From assembly GCA_022575985.1 (NCBI GenBank), contig JAKSXM010000147.1, positions 21,114,001 through 21,178,000 on the forward strand: 64,000 nucleotides of DNA. The letters run 5' to 3'. Every line of letters starts with the position of its first letter. Position 1 is the stretch's first letter. This DNA comes from Anagrus nilaparvatae. Lineage: Eukaryota > Arthropoda > Insecta > Hymenoptera > Mymaridae. Position numbers and translations under genes: made by a program. This document shows, in pieces, positions 39,073-50,439 of this stretch. The notes under the pieces are model-generated. The model had not been told where the DNA came from, ran no database searches, and saw only the letters and a list, made by a program, of their open reading frames with translations.

Positions 39073-42000
39073 CTAAAATATATTATTGTAACCAAGAGGT
39101 AATGAATAATCCAGTTTCAAAAATCTTCTTTTTTTTAAAACAGGAAAACAACGTTTTGTTTCATCAACTGTAACAATTTGATTATCATCTGTTCTTCGAA
39201 TTGCTCTAAATTGTAAATTAATTTTATGATTACTTTCATAATATTTATTTAATATTGTTTCTTGATTATCTAAGGCATGATCCACGAGTTTTTCAATGCT
39301 TTGAAAGTTAACTTTTTCTGAATTTTTGAAATTTAATCTTATACCTTTAACTTTAAAAACTGAATGAATCGAGTTATCAGCTGTTTTAACCTGATATGAA
39401 TAAAATTTAGGTCCGGCACTAAGAAGCGTTGTAATATAAGCTTCAGGACCGTAAGATTCTAATACATTTATTAAATCTCCTAAATATGGGCCTAGTTCAG
39501 GATCTGTAACAATACAACTATCGGTATTCAGGTACAAGATTCGTGTTGATAATTGTTCTAAAATTTCATACAATTTTAACGTACCTAAAGCAGTTACGTA
39601 ACTAGCAATCGTTACATTCGTGTTTCCTAGTGGTAATGATAATATAACTCCATTGTACATATAATGCATTTTCATCAGCAATTAAAATATTGTGAACCTC
39701 TTTTTCTGGATCGCATAAGATTTTCAATAAAGTCTCTTGTTTTCACAATTTCTGTTTGTTGCATTTTCTCTTTTTCACAAAATTTTCCATATATACTATT
39801 CAAATACTTTTTAGAAATAGACCGAAGACCAGGATTTTTTTCTATTTTATTTCTATCTAGTAATATATCTTTCTTTTCAAAATAATTTTTTATATACAAG
39901 TTTTTAGCTTCTTCACTATCATAGTCTTCAGGCCAACCACTAGCTTCTTGTTTTGTTTTCAAAAATGTGTTCACATATCCAGCGAAAATACCTCCTTCTT
40001 TTGTGTTTTGATCATACTGAGTCATTGAATATTGCCAAATTAAAAAAATTTCCATAACTTTATATCCAACAGAAATTGCCTTGCGTACTTCATCAACTAC
40101 CCATGTACCGGCTAAAACTCTTTCATCTATAGAATGAAAACAATCTTCTTTTTGTTCTAAAGTACAACAAGTATAGCAAAGACCGAAAATTAAACGTCCA
40201 ATGAATTTCTGACCTAGCACAGGTAAAAACAAATTTTGAGGTGGAAGTATCTTACATTTAATTAATCCTTGAACATTTTGTAAATTTTGATTGTCTGATT
40301 CTGTTAACTGATTACACTCATTACCAACATAAATTTGAGGATGGCCAATGGGAAATGCTGACATCTTACATATAAAAGGATATAAAGATGTTGCATCATA
40401 GTATTTTATTTCTTCATTATCTTCTGCAATATATTTTAAAACTATGTTTTCTGTACGTCCTCTTGATAAAGCATCTCTTGGGTTTATGGTAATTTTGCTT
40501 AGTAATAGATGATTTTCAAATTTGTTCCTTACATTTACATCAATATTTTTCATTTCCTCCCGTTTACATTCTTACATCACTTTAATTATATAACCTCGAG
40601 ATCTTATAAGATTTTCTCTATTTATTGTTTCCTGATAAAGTTGCTCATAAGTTTTCTATAGTCAGGATCAGAAAATACATCCATGAAACACACATCCATG
40701 AAATTGCTATTCCTTTTTTATTATGAACATTTTGAGGTGGAAAGAACCCATCAACAGGAATATTACCTTCTATTCTATATTCTCTTGATCTACCCGCATG
40801 TATAATTTCACGATTTTCAATATTTTCTCTATACAAAAACCATTTAATTGATACTTGACTATGATTATCTGCTCTTCTATAACCATTTTTAGGTATAATA
40901 GAGATTGTGTTTGCCTTTAAAAAATTTCTGCGAAATACAAGAGAACAAGACGATGCAAGAGAACAATCTAAAAACGGGTAAACGTTTCCATGTTTTATAA
41001 AAAGTTTGCGAAATTTTATATACGCCTGCCAAAGCACTTGTACATCGCTTTTGTAATAACTTATTAACTCTTCATTTAAATTAAAATGATAGTTTTTACT
41101 ACGAGTTTCTTCATACCAGTTTAAAAATTTCTCTCTGTCCTTTGAACTCATAGTATCAGGATCGTAAAACGATTTATCTAGTAACAAATATAGAATAGAA
41201 TTATATGATTTATTATTTTCTTCAATTAATTTGACACCGTTAAATACAGGATCAACTCCATGTCCGAATAAAGATTTTTCATAAACAACAATTGCAATAT
41301 CTTTTCCATTGTTAATATACTAATCCTGAATCTGTTTCAATTCGTAAAAACCACAACCGTTAGCTGGAACGTTTTGCATGGTATATATGTAAAGCTTGAA
41401 TCTTTTGTTCATTAGTGGTTCTTAATTTTTGAGACTCTTCGAAATATATGTTTATCAATTTTATTTTTTCTTAAATAATATTCACCAACAACTATAGCTC
41501 TGAAAAGACCTAAGTCATCATTGTTAGTAATGCTTATAATTGATTTCTTTGATAGTGTTTCTATGGAATCACTTTTTCTATTTCGACCTTATCCACAAAT
41601 ATTATTCACTCTAGTTACATATAATAAGAATGATTCAGCAAGAACAAAACTTTCATTTGATTGATAAATCTTATGAATTACATTCCATATTGAGTCATAC
41701 ATTAAATCAGAAGCCGGTCTAAAAGTTAAACCCACAGATCCTCTTGTAAAATTATTACACCTAATAGCTATTCCAATAATTTGATCATTTTTACTGTTTC
41801 TCATAATATAACTATGTACATCTTTCATCGCAGTTTCTAACCATGTTAAAACATTTACAACATTAGGAATTTCATGAATTTTTATAACTGTTTCTTCTCC
41901 AGTAACATTGAATTTGTCTACGTGTTTTTCAAATTCTTGTATTATATCGAATCGAAAATTTTTATTGTTAGAAGTTCCACCTCCTGTCTGTAACGTAGGA

Positions 42001-42230
42001 GATAAGATTAAATTAGGTAATTGAATATTTTCATTTAATAATTTTGACATAAGGGGGTTGTAGTATAATCTGATTGAATATTTTCATTTGTTAATTCTGC
42101 TATATTTTGACATAAGGGGGCTGTAGTATTATCTGATCGAATATTTTCATTTGTTAATTCTGCTATATTTTGACATAAGGGGATTGTAATATTACGTGAT
42201 TGAATGTTTTCGTTTATCATGTTTGAAGCT
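39073..42230 (-). pseudogene. Family B DNA polymerase of the older Maverick, broken
   Basis: N-terminal Polinton PolB region at 42035-41589 (QTGGGTSNNKNFRFDI, GSVGLTFRPASDLMYDSIW). Exo III-like YYKSDVQVLWQAY lies in 41187-40645, motif A YYDATSLYPF and motif B KKYLNSIYGKF in 40553-39675, and motif C in 39681-39073. There motif C reads YLNTDS, with the first catalytic Asp changed to Asn. Four or more frameshifts and a decayed stretch at 41190-41590 split it. It belongs with the minus-strand ATPase and F54H12.2-type capsid as one old element. Confidence 0.85.
42035..42220 (-). repeat. Coding minisatellite, three copies of about 69 bp
   Basis: Units of TTTTGACATAAGGGGG..GTAGTATxATCTGATxGAATATTTTCATTTGTTAATTCTGCTATA lie at the N-terminal end of the old PolB. 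The length is a multiple of three, so each copy encodes the same roughly 23-residue unit (NENIQSDxTTxPLCQNIAEL). Confidence 0.75.
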
Positions 42231-42244
42231 CAAATTTTTTCTGT

Positions 42245-43170
42245 TAATACAGAAGCATTGGTGTTTTATACTGAAATAGTTTCATTTGATGTAATTTTAT
42301 TTCTAATTAATGACAATCTGCTTTTTCTTTTTGGTGAATCATTTGTGAGTTTAGGTAAGTCTTCTGATGTATGTTGAAGCATACTAGTTTGTTTGGGTAG
42401 GATATTTTCTCCTTTACTAGTGTTCTTAGTTTCTATAATATGCAGGTATATGTTAGTATATGATAGGTAAAAGTAATTAAGTAAGTGAATTTTTACCGTT
42501 TCTGATTAATGATAATTTTTTTTTTTGTAAATTGAAAAAATTTCTAAAATATTTCAAAAATATTTTCAGATTTCAAAATATTTTCAGATTTCCAATAAAT
42601 TTTTAAACGTTTATATTTTTTTTAATTTTCAATATTTTTCGAAAATTTTTAGTTTTTGTTTGAATTTTGTTTTTATACAAATAAATAAATAAATTTCTGA
42701 ATAACAATAATTCTATTATTTTCTTAATTAATATACCTGAACATTATAGTAAACAAATACATTTATTTCTACCTAGCTTCCGCTACCCCTATTTTATCTA
42801 CTGCTCCTGATACGATGCAGAAGAAACATACATCAGAAGAAGTTTCCAAAATTATAAACCAACTTCTACCATAAAAAAGAAAACGTTATCATTAATCAGA
42901 AACGGTAAACATTCACTTACGTAATACCTTACTTAATTACTTTTACCTGTCATATGCTAACATATACCTGCATATTATAGAAACTAAGAACACTAGTAAA
43001 GGAGAAAATATCCTACCCAAACAAACTAGTATGCTTCAACATACATCAGAAAACTTACCTAAACTTATAAATGACCCACCAAAAAGAAATAGCAGATTGT
43101 CATTAATTAGTAATAAAATTACATGAAATGAAAGTATTTCAGTACAAAACACCAATGCTTCTGCTTCTCA
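42245..43170. repeat. Inverted duplication with arms of about 270 bp at the old PolB 5' end
   Basis: 42245-42512 and 42893-43170 are reverse complements with moderate divergence. Shared landmarks are GATTGTCATTAATTAGxAATAAAATTACAT, ACTAGTTTGTTTGGGTAGGATATTTTC and TACCGTTTCTGATTAATGAT. The left arm continues the minus-strand reading of the old PolB N-terminus (SPKRKSRLSLIRNKITSNE), so the right arm is a flipped copy of coding sequence. The spacer is AT-rich. Confidence 0.75.
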
Positions 43171-43540
43171 TTCCGGGGTCTTTCGTATGATGCTAAAAAA
43201 AAATATTTTTTTTTTATGACCTTTTTTTTAGGAACTTTTTTTAACAATGTTTATTTTTTAACATTTTTTAATAATTAACTTTACGACCTTTTTTTTGTTT
43301 TTGTTTTTTTGGACTGTATATTTAGGATTATATTTGTTTACTAGCTTTTTTATTTGGATTTACATAATTATATTTACATTTTTTTTTATTACTTTTATGA
43401 TTCGTTTTACATTTACTTAGCTTACTTTACCAACAATTTATTTATTATTCTTATTATATTATTATACACATTTTATTGTTATACACATTTTATTATACAT
43501 AAAAACACAAGTATATTTTACATAATCTTAATCATTATCT
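43171..43540. other. T-rich non-coding stretch
   Basis: Runs of T with short spurious ORFs; no supported feature. Confidence 0.5.
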
Positions 43541-43547
43541 AAGCATA

Positions 43548-43950
43548 TTATAAAAATCGCTTTACGTTTTCATCTATTGACTTGATTATTATTTCTTCTT
43601 CTTTTTGTCTTTTTCTAGAAGATTCTTTTAATCTTGAAGAATATTTTCTTTTTTGAGAACGTTGATAGTCTTCTTCAATTATCCGGGAGTTCTGTTGAAT
43701 ACGGAAGTCTAACAATGATAATTTCTTCACATGGTTAAGGTGAAGTAAATCTTCTTTGATGTTCTGCTTTGATCTTCTTCTTTAACGAGTCCAACTCCCT
43801 TTTTTGTAATTCAAGAAGCTGTTGGCAGTCTTCTTTATCAGTTTCTTTAGCTTCTGCACAATTGGCTTTATACTGCACTATTAAATTTCGTCTTGTTCTT
43901 AGACTTTCATCTTCATTGCCCATCTCCAATATATTATTAATAGCCTCTAA
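43548..43950 (-). pseudogene. Charged coiled-coil fragment, two frames
   Basis: Two adjoining minus-strand readings (43929-43735, EMGNEDESLRTRRNLIVQYK and CQQLLELQKRELDSLKKKIK; then 43730-43548, QKRKYSSRLKESSRKRQKE) look coding and helical. They may be one exon with a frameshift near 43733. The family is unknown; it may be the tail of a transposon- or host-encoded DNA-binding protein. Confidence 0.35.
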
Positions 43951-44097
43951 AATATAGAAAAATATAAAAATATAATAAATATTCTTTAAATATAAAAATC
44001 AAAATATAAAAATAAAGTTCAGTTAATAATTATAAAAATTAATAAAAATAAAATATATTACATTTTTTTATATAAAAAATTTAGATTTTACACATTA

Positions 44098-44144
44098 TTA
44101 TTATTATTATTATTATTATTACTCTTATTATTATTATTATTTTT
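44098..44144. repeat. (ATT)n microsatellite next to the R1-like 3' end
   Basis: ATT repeats with one interruption, directly followed by T13, which is the poly(A) of the minus-strand element. In element orientation the order is (A)n then (AAT)n, the same as at 62751-62812. Confidence 0.85.
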
Positions 44145-44204
44145 TTTTTTGTCAAGGGGATCTTGTGAATCTTTCATCAACCATGGAGTGTTTGCGGGCC
44201 TTAA

Positions 44205-44709
44205 AAACCATCTCGTAGGTGGGCTGGTTTCCTCTATTCTGGACCACTTGTTTGCATCTAGTGGCCATTTCCAGTACCTGCTGTCCCCTAGGATTGGTCG
44301 TCGGCATGCCCCATTCTAAAGCCCTAGCGTTAAAGTCTCCGGCAAGGATAACGCTTCCAGTTACCGTGCGAACCGTGTTCTCGATGCTGGCCAGCTTTGT
44401 AGCCAGCACTTCCGAGCTATCGTTTGGGGAGAGGTAGCAACTTATATAAGTTGCCTCCCCGCACGTGACCCAAACGTGGCAATTGCCTTTCCCTTTTCTG
44501 GTCAAGGATGTTTGGGCTCTACCCCGGAGCCATATGGCGCAACAGCCAGTGTCATCGGTTACCCAGTATTTGTGGTTTATGTTGTATGATTGCTCGCTTA
44601 GTAAGAGGATACTTGAATCCTCTTCACGGGCAATCTGTTCCAACATAGCACCAGCTTCCCGGGCTTGATTCATGTTCCCTTGTAGAACATTGATCATTTC
44701 CGATGACAC
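44205..44709 (-). pseudogene. R1-like ORF2, endonuclease part only
   Basis: AP-type endonuclease opening with NVLQGNMNQAREAGAML, then WVTDDTGCCAIWLRG, the catalytic GDFNARALEWGMPTTN and QPTYEM. The remaining frame to 44152 is read through 3'-trailer sequence and is not original protein. The ATG at 44697 overlaps the ORF1 stop as ATGA, suggesting coupled reinitiation; an in-frame ATG also lies at 44709. Confidence 0.8.
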
Positions 44710-46499
44710 TTATTCCTTGCCGCAGCCAGAGCCTCTCGGTAGCTGGGGCAGTTTCCTTCTCCGGCATAGTGCTCCGTAGAGCACTTGTTGTCCCTATTCT
44801 TGCAGAGGAAACACTCGGGCGTTTCCTCCTGACATTGGTATCTTTTATGGCCGTAAGCACCACATTTGAGGCACGCTTTCCTTCGGTCTGGGCCTTTGCA
44901 GACATACTGATTATGCCCATAGCCCATACATTTAAAGCAGCGCCTTGCATCTGCTCGGAGGCGCACTCTGTTTAAAGCCCATCCAATTTGGATTTTCCCT
45001 TTTTTGGCTAGGCGGAGAGCATCAACCTCGAGTAATTCTACCACGGCCTTCTGGCTCGTTGTGCCTTTGGTTTTGAAAATGGTGACCACGAGGTTTTTCC
45101 CGTTTTCAATACCTATTGCCTGGGCAACAGCCTCCTGGATCTCCTGTTCTTTCGTGACCCCATCTAAATCTCGAATTTCGAGTTTCAGCATGGGGATCAT
45201 GTCCCGAACGTTCGAATCAGGGCCCGTTACCGCTTGGTCCGCTTCCTGCAGTTTTCCGGAGTCCAATATCGACTCCAGCTCGATCAGAACGCTTCCACCT
45301 TGCGTCTTGCGGATTCGATGGACTTTAGCCCCCGAATCTTTTTCCTCTTAACTTTCTGCTTCTTTTTGGGTTTTTCCTAGGTATCCACTTTATTGGGTAT
45401 TATTTCTACCTGGACCTGTTTTCGCAACTGGCCCGGTATTTTAGGTTCCTGGTTTCCCTGTTGAAGCTGCAGCTTTTTTTGTTTCTTCCTCCTTTTTTTT
45501 CAGTCTTGCTGATCCTTTTGGGACCTTTTGCATTATTTTGCTCACGCGAATTGTCATGCTCACGTAAACTGTCTTGGCCCTCTTCCGAAATTTGAGTTTC
45601 CATTAGAGACTCGTCTAACTTAGGGTGGCTTGTCAGTTTCACTGGATCATGGTGATCAGTGGAAGACCAATCGGAAGCCGTTTAATTCGGATTCGATCTA
45701 TCCGACTCTTCCTGGTTTTTTCTTTCTTTTAATAGGCGTTTTTCACGCAAATCCTTCTGTCTCTTTTGCAGCTGCTGGAGCTTCTCACGTTGCTCTTGCA
45801 GCCTCTTTCTGTTTTCTTCTTCCTTTGCCATTGTAGCTCCTTCCTGTTTTTCTCAGTTATTGAGAGCTCTACATTTTGTATTCCCTGATCGAATTCAGAC
45901 AGTTCTTCATTCGATTGGGTAAACGCGTTCGTCTTTTTCGCCGTGTGCCACCCGTTGTCTGGTGATGTCTCGGGAGAAGATATCGGGCGGAGCCTTTTAA
46001 GCAAGCCTTTCCAATTCATTTCTTTAAGAAGGGCTTCATGTATCGCAGATACTGCTTTAGTTTACTGCTCCTTAATCAATACCAGCTGCTCCACTACGCT
46101 GGTAAATTTTCGGACTCCATTTTTTATCACCATGCTCGCGTTCTTCTGAACATAGCCGAAATGATACTCCATTTCAATTATGGCCTCCAGAAGTTTGCCG
46201 TAATATCCCTTTTTGGCAATAAAGCCTTCTTTTACAGTATCCAGACCTTTAGCCGCCTGGGTTTCTTTGAAGGCTTGTTGGACATCGCCATATTTTGCAA
46301 GATTATCTTGCATGCCATCATTTTCCATGAGCCTAAACAATCGAGTGCTCCATTTAGGCGTCACTTTAAGCTTATCCAGCCTCATTTGTTCTACTTGGCC
46401 AGCTGCGTTTGAGTTTGTTTAGACTAGGGAGGCCTGTTGGTTGTTGTTCATTGGCGGTTCCTGCACGCTTTGAACCTGATCATTATTATTTTGCTTCAT
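44694..46499 (-). pseudogene. R1-like ORF1, gag-like with three zinc knuckles
   Basis: The N-terminal reading begins near 46499, meets a TAA near 46424 and continues at 46385-46062 (LDKLKVTPKWSTRLFRLMEN, helical). Further frame changes lead to 45266-44694, which has an RRM-like domain (KLEIRDLDGVTKEQEIQ) and three knuckles: CFKCMGYGHNQYVC, CLKCGAYGHKRYQC and CFLCKN. The knuckles are intact here, unlike in the 4440-6382 copy. Confidence 0.8.
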
Positions 46500-46752
46500 A
46501 ATTTTTTTTATTGAAAAATTATCTCCTTCTAACCTGTTCTGTTTTGTGTGATTGAATGCGGGGCATTATGCAGCCAGTCAACGCGGTGGTTTCAAGACCA
46601 TAGATGTCATATATGGAGAAAAAACGCCCACTTACATGATATACGGTGGCGTCATGTAGAACCCTCTACACCAACAGGCCACCTTGAGCTCAGTACCACG
46701 CAACAACAAATTTCATTTATATAAAATTTTTTTTTATTTTTATAAAAATAAA
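46500..46752. other. Non-coding flank of the R1-like copy
   Basis: Includes GC-richer leader-like sequence to about 46690, possibly the truncated 5' leader, then A/T-rich sequence. No gene. Confidence 0.4.
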
Positions 46753-46754
46753 AT

Positions 46755-46832
46755 TTTGCCGAGGCTGGGAATCGATTTCGCGATCTTTATGTTAAAAACC
46801 GGGAGCGTTACCTCTGAGCTACTAACGCTCTT
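46755..46832 (-). repeat. tRNA-like sequence (A and B box), probably a SINE head
   Basis: On the minus strand GAGCGTTAGTAGCTCAGAGG resembles a tRNA 5' half with an A box (TAGCTCAGAGG). About 40 bp on, AATCGATTCCCAGC resembles a B box/T-loop. The T stem and acceptor stem do not pair well, so this is a tRNA-derived repeat or pseudogene and not a functional tRNA. Confidence 0.5.
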
Positions 46833-47638
46833 TCTTTAAAGTTTATAAACAAATTCAATTTTATGCAAAAAAAGAAAAAAACCTGGTAAGCGCGTCGCGG
46901 GACGCCCTATAGAAGTGAAAACTTAAAGTCTGAAAATTGTTTTTACTATTTTATTATTAAACGTATTTTTTTGCGCAGCATTTCAATTAAAACGAACCAC
47001 TTTTTTTTTGTCTTTATCTATGTTTATGCGTAGTAAAAATTGTTTGTATTATAATTTAATTTTTTATTATAATTTAATGTTTTATTTTTTTTATTAGAAA
47101 TATTAGATTTAAAAAAAGATAAAAATAAATAAAATAAATAAACACACTAAAAAAAACGTGGTTATTGAAATGCCGGCGCTTGATACACAAATGCCTATAA
47201 TACATGTATATAGCCACACAAAAGTGTATAATACTTGTGTGGCTATACATATACATGTATTAGTAAGATCAGAGTACAGTACTATAAGAATGAGAGAGAG
47301 GAGAGAGCAAAGATATACTAGCGCTTTCTCTTTTCTTCTTCATCCATAATATAATATAAACGTCGGGTAACTAACATAAAAACGCTGCATCTACCGTCGC
47401 CTGTTTTACAAAACTACTCCTAGTATCCTAAAAATTTTTTTTTTAACAACGTTGCTATGGAAGTTTTCACTTCAAAAAATTAAAAATATTAGTATAGTAA
47501 ATATTTTTTGAAAGCCCAAGGCTTGTATGGCTTGTGCCTTGCTTAAAAGTATTATTTGAAAATAAAATAAGCATTTTACGCAGAATTAATTTAAGTTAAT
47601 AACGTTTATCTATTTCATAATATTTTTTTTCTTTATAG
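46833..47638. other. Likely intron sequence upstream of the unc-13 exon
   Basis: AT-rich. A short palindrome, ATGTATATAGCCACACAAAAG..CTTGTGTGGCTATACATATACAT, lies at about 47203-47257. No other feature is supported. A T-rich tract and CTTTATAG precede the exon. Confidence 0.5.
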
Positions 47639-47789
47639 GCATTTTCACTGTCTTTCAACAAAGTATTTATGCCCAGGAGTACCAGCAGTAATGTCGTCAC
47701 TTCTAGCAAATATAAATGCTTATTATGCTCACACAACTGCCAGTTCTGCTGTTTCAGCAAGTGATAGATTCGCTGCTAGTAACTTTGGA
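47639..47789 (+). CDS. unc-13: Single internal exon of unc-13 (MUN-domain region)
   Basis: Flanked by a T-rich tract with TATAG and by the donor GTACGT. It reads phase 1 in, phase 0 out, 50 full codons: [20 protein letters not shown] followed by [13 protein letters not shown] and [11 protein letters not shown]. From memory this is almost identical to the segment of Unc13/Munc13 that leads into the MUN domain; the next residues in homologues (KERFVKLLDQLHNSL) are not found in the rest of the window. Unc13 primes synaptic vesicles by opening syntaxin. No neighbouring exon is visible within 16 kb on either side, so introns here are long. Confidence 0.75.
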
Positions 47790-47966
47790 GTACGTACTTT
47801 TTTTAAACGTATTAATATATTTGTTTATTAAAATGTTTCTTACATATGTCATTTACGAGTACAAATATTCCGCGTTGCGGAATTCTCTTCAAAGTTCCAA
47901 AAAAACTGTATAAAAATTAAAAATAAATAATAAAAATAATCTGTTATGAATTTTAGAAGAAATAGT
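47790..47966. other. Start of the intron after the unc-13 exon
   Basis: Begins GTACGT. No further exon is recognised. Confidence 0.5.
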
Positions 47967-48185
47967 ATATTTACGGCTCGTGTCCAGAAAGTAAAGAAGG
48001 GCCCAAATCGCACGTAAATTACCTTCCGAGGCGAAGCCGAGGATGGTAAACTGCGATTTGGGTCATTCTTTATTTATGGACAAGGGCCGTATAAAATTTT
48101 TCTGCTACAGTAGCGAGAAAATTCGATTTCCTTGGCCGCGCAGTGGCCAGGAAATCGTACTTTCGTGGCTACTGTACAGAAAAAG
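47967..48185. repeat. Two adjacent palindromic foldback elements
   Basis: First: ACGGCTCGTGTCCAGAAAGT..CCCAAATCGCA (47971-48018) pairs with TGCGATTTGGG..TGGACAAGGGCCGT (48051-48092). Second, 5 bp later: TTTTTCTGCTACAGTAGCGA..GATTTCCTTGGCC pairs with GGCCAGGAAATCG..GGCTACTGTACAGAAAAA (48099-48184). They are GC-richer than their surroundings. Confidence 0.7.
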
Positions 48186-48499
48186 ACATCTTTATACAAA
48201 TAAACTATTTATTTCTTATAGATAAAAAAAGATTATTCTTGTCAGCGACCAAAAAGCACGTTTTCTCGCCACTTACGAAGAAAATCGCAGTTTACCAAAT
48301 CGCAGTTAATCCTAATTTACGTGCGATTTCCCGGGTGCGAATTTACGAAGGTCTACGGAGATTTTGTTTAAAAACTGAGATGAAAAAATACTCTTTAAAT
48401 ACTCCCGTTCGAGTGTACTCCGCACAAAATTCCATTTTATGCCCGAAAGAATATTCTAATGATATTAAAATGCAAGCGTCGTAAAGTTAAGATAAACAT

Positions 48500-49860
48500 A
48501 TTTCAAAATATCGGAATTTTTATTTTATCAGATGTATTTATATCAGATTTACTATGTTTTCGGTGCTCTCAAAAACAAATATCCTCCGATACGAAGATTG
48601 AATAAATATCCCTTAGATATATTAACAAGTAAAAATTCTGGACTAAATTTTTCATAGTATGTTAGCGTATTCTTTCTCCAATCTTTCATAGATGAAATCC
48701 AATATTTTCGTATTATTTTAAACTTCTAAACACTTCGAAAGCAAAGTCAGTAAAAACACTAAATAAATACTTTTACAGTCAAAATTTTAAACGTAAAACT
48801 AACGCATATTTATAGAAAAAAGCCAAAATATTCCTTAAATATACTACAAAAGAATATTATTTTAGTATTTTATAAACATTTAAATTCTAAATAATATACA
48901 TCTCCACGGAGCTGAATACGAGGATTAAATATTAGTTCCGAAAAAGTATTTTATGAAGCTTCTTACGACTGTATTTTAATCGACACAAAATTATAAAAAT
49001 AATAAATTTCAGCTAAAATCATACAAATCTCTAATTATTTTGAACAACGTTTGAATGTTCTTCTGATACTTAAAAAATAGTTAAATAACCTTATATCATC
49101 GCTACATACACGTGAAAAATCAATAGCCCGTCAACCCTTGAAAGAGTATTCTTTAAGTATACTTTCAAACGAGTTCCCAGTCTAAAAAAATATAGAAATC
49201 ATCGCATCGAGGCATAATAGAATCTGGTTCCGCGTCAACAGAAACATTGAAAATATGATTTTAGAGTAATAAAAGAATATAAAATCTGCTTTGAAACGGA
49301 TGTGAGTTTAATATTTATTAAATAGTAAAATCATCTTCGAAAAAGTATTTTATGAAGCTTCTTACGACTGTGTTTTAATCGACATAAAATTTTAAAAATA
49401 ATAAATTTCAGCTAAAATCAAACAAATCTCTAATTATTTTGAACAACGTTTGAATGTTCTCCTGGTACTCAAAAAATAGTTAAATAACCTTGTATCATCG
49501 CTACATACACATGACAAATCAATAGCCCGTCAACCCTCGGAAGAGTATTCTTTAAGTATACTTTCAAACGAGTTCCCAGTCTAAAAAAATATAGAAATCA
49601 TCGCATCGAGGCATAATAGAATCTAGTTCCACGTCAACAGAAACACTGAAAACATGATTATAGAGTACTAAAAGAATATGAAATCTGCTTTGAAACGGGT
49701 GTGAGTTTAATATTCATTATATAGTAAATTCGTCTCCGAAAGGATATTTTTTGATACTACTTACGTCTTTGTTTTAATCGACATAAAATTGTAACTCTCT
49801 GCTGAAATCATTTTAGTTTCTAAGTATTTTATTCACCGTTTTGGTATCATTATGATATTG
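48500..49860. repeat. Satellite-like tandem repeat, unit about 399 bp
   Basis: The motif CGAAAAAGTATTTTATGAAG starts at 48939 and again at 49338, with a diverged third start (CGAAAGGATATTTTTTGATA) near 49736. The intervening sequence (AGCCCGTCAACCC, TTCAAACGAGTTCCCAGTCT, CATCGCATCGAGGCATAATA) is highly similar between units. More diverged sequence extends left to about 48500, and another partial unit lies at 50450-50770. Confidence 0.8.
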
Positions 49861-49872
49861 TAAACATAGTAA

Positions 49873-50407
49873 CCCTATGAAAAAAATCTTTTATCTGCGC
49901 AGATCTGTAATTTTCATTTTTCAGATCTGTACAGATCTATATTTTACCACTTTCTGCGCATATCTGTACAGATCTGTAAAATTAAAAAATTGGCTATCCA
50001 CGGTACATAGGGAATTCATGGAACGCAATCCTATAAAAAAATGGTTTATTATAAGGGATTTTATGAATTTCCATCCTGTAAAGAAAAGTTTCAGAGCTTT
50101 TAATAACAAATTTTAAGAACGCCTTATTTGATTATTCTTAATATTTCATCGACTTATTACGAGTTATCATAAACTGTATTACTTATAAATATATCCAATA
50201 TTAAAAAGGTACCCAAATTATACAAAAAAACGCTGCCAAGTAATTGGCACTATGGTTCCTCATTAACAATAACAAATTGTTTTTAATGGTCTCTTTTACC
50301 TAGTAAAAACAATAATTCTAGATATTAATACTATTAAAAAAAATTTATGTACTGCGTTCAAAAAGAAAATTACAGATCTGCGTAGATCAAAGATTTTTTT
50401 CATAGGG
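49873..50407. mobile_element. 535-bp MITE inserted in the satellite
   Basis: CCCTATGAAAAAAATCTTTT plus CTGCGCAGATCTGTAATTTT at the left end are mirrored at the right end (50365-50407) with about two differences over 43 bp. The inner left part repeats GATCTGTACAGATCT. The element also carries a block (ACGCTGCCAAGTAATTGGCA, 50230) that recurs at 55230. It interrupts the 399-bp satellite. Confidence 0.75.
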
Positions 50408-50439
50408 AAGGGAGGGTTATTTCGTTATTGTTTAAGTTT

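Larger units (their letters stand above)
44145..46499 (-). mobile_element. Internally deleted R1-like retrotransposon
   Basis: Contains ORF1 (46499-44694) and the N-terminal two thirds of the endonuclease (44709 to about 44205). It then jumps to 3'-trailer sequence (CACTCCATGGTTGATGxAAGATTC) and poly(A). The trailer matches 62709-62750 of the copy at 60880-62770. The reverse transcriptase is therefore missing while both ends are kept, so this copy could move only with enzymes supplied in trans. Confidence 0.8.

Noticed and set aside
42035..42220. CRISPR-like regular repeats
   Set aside because: Only three units, no unique spacers, in a eukaryotic coding frame: a minisatellite.
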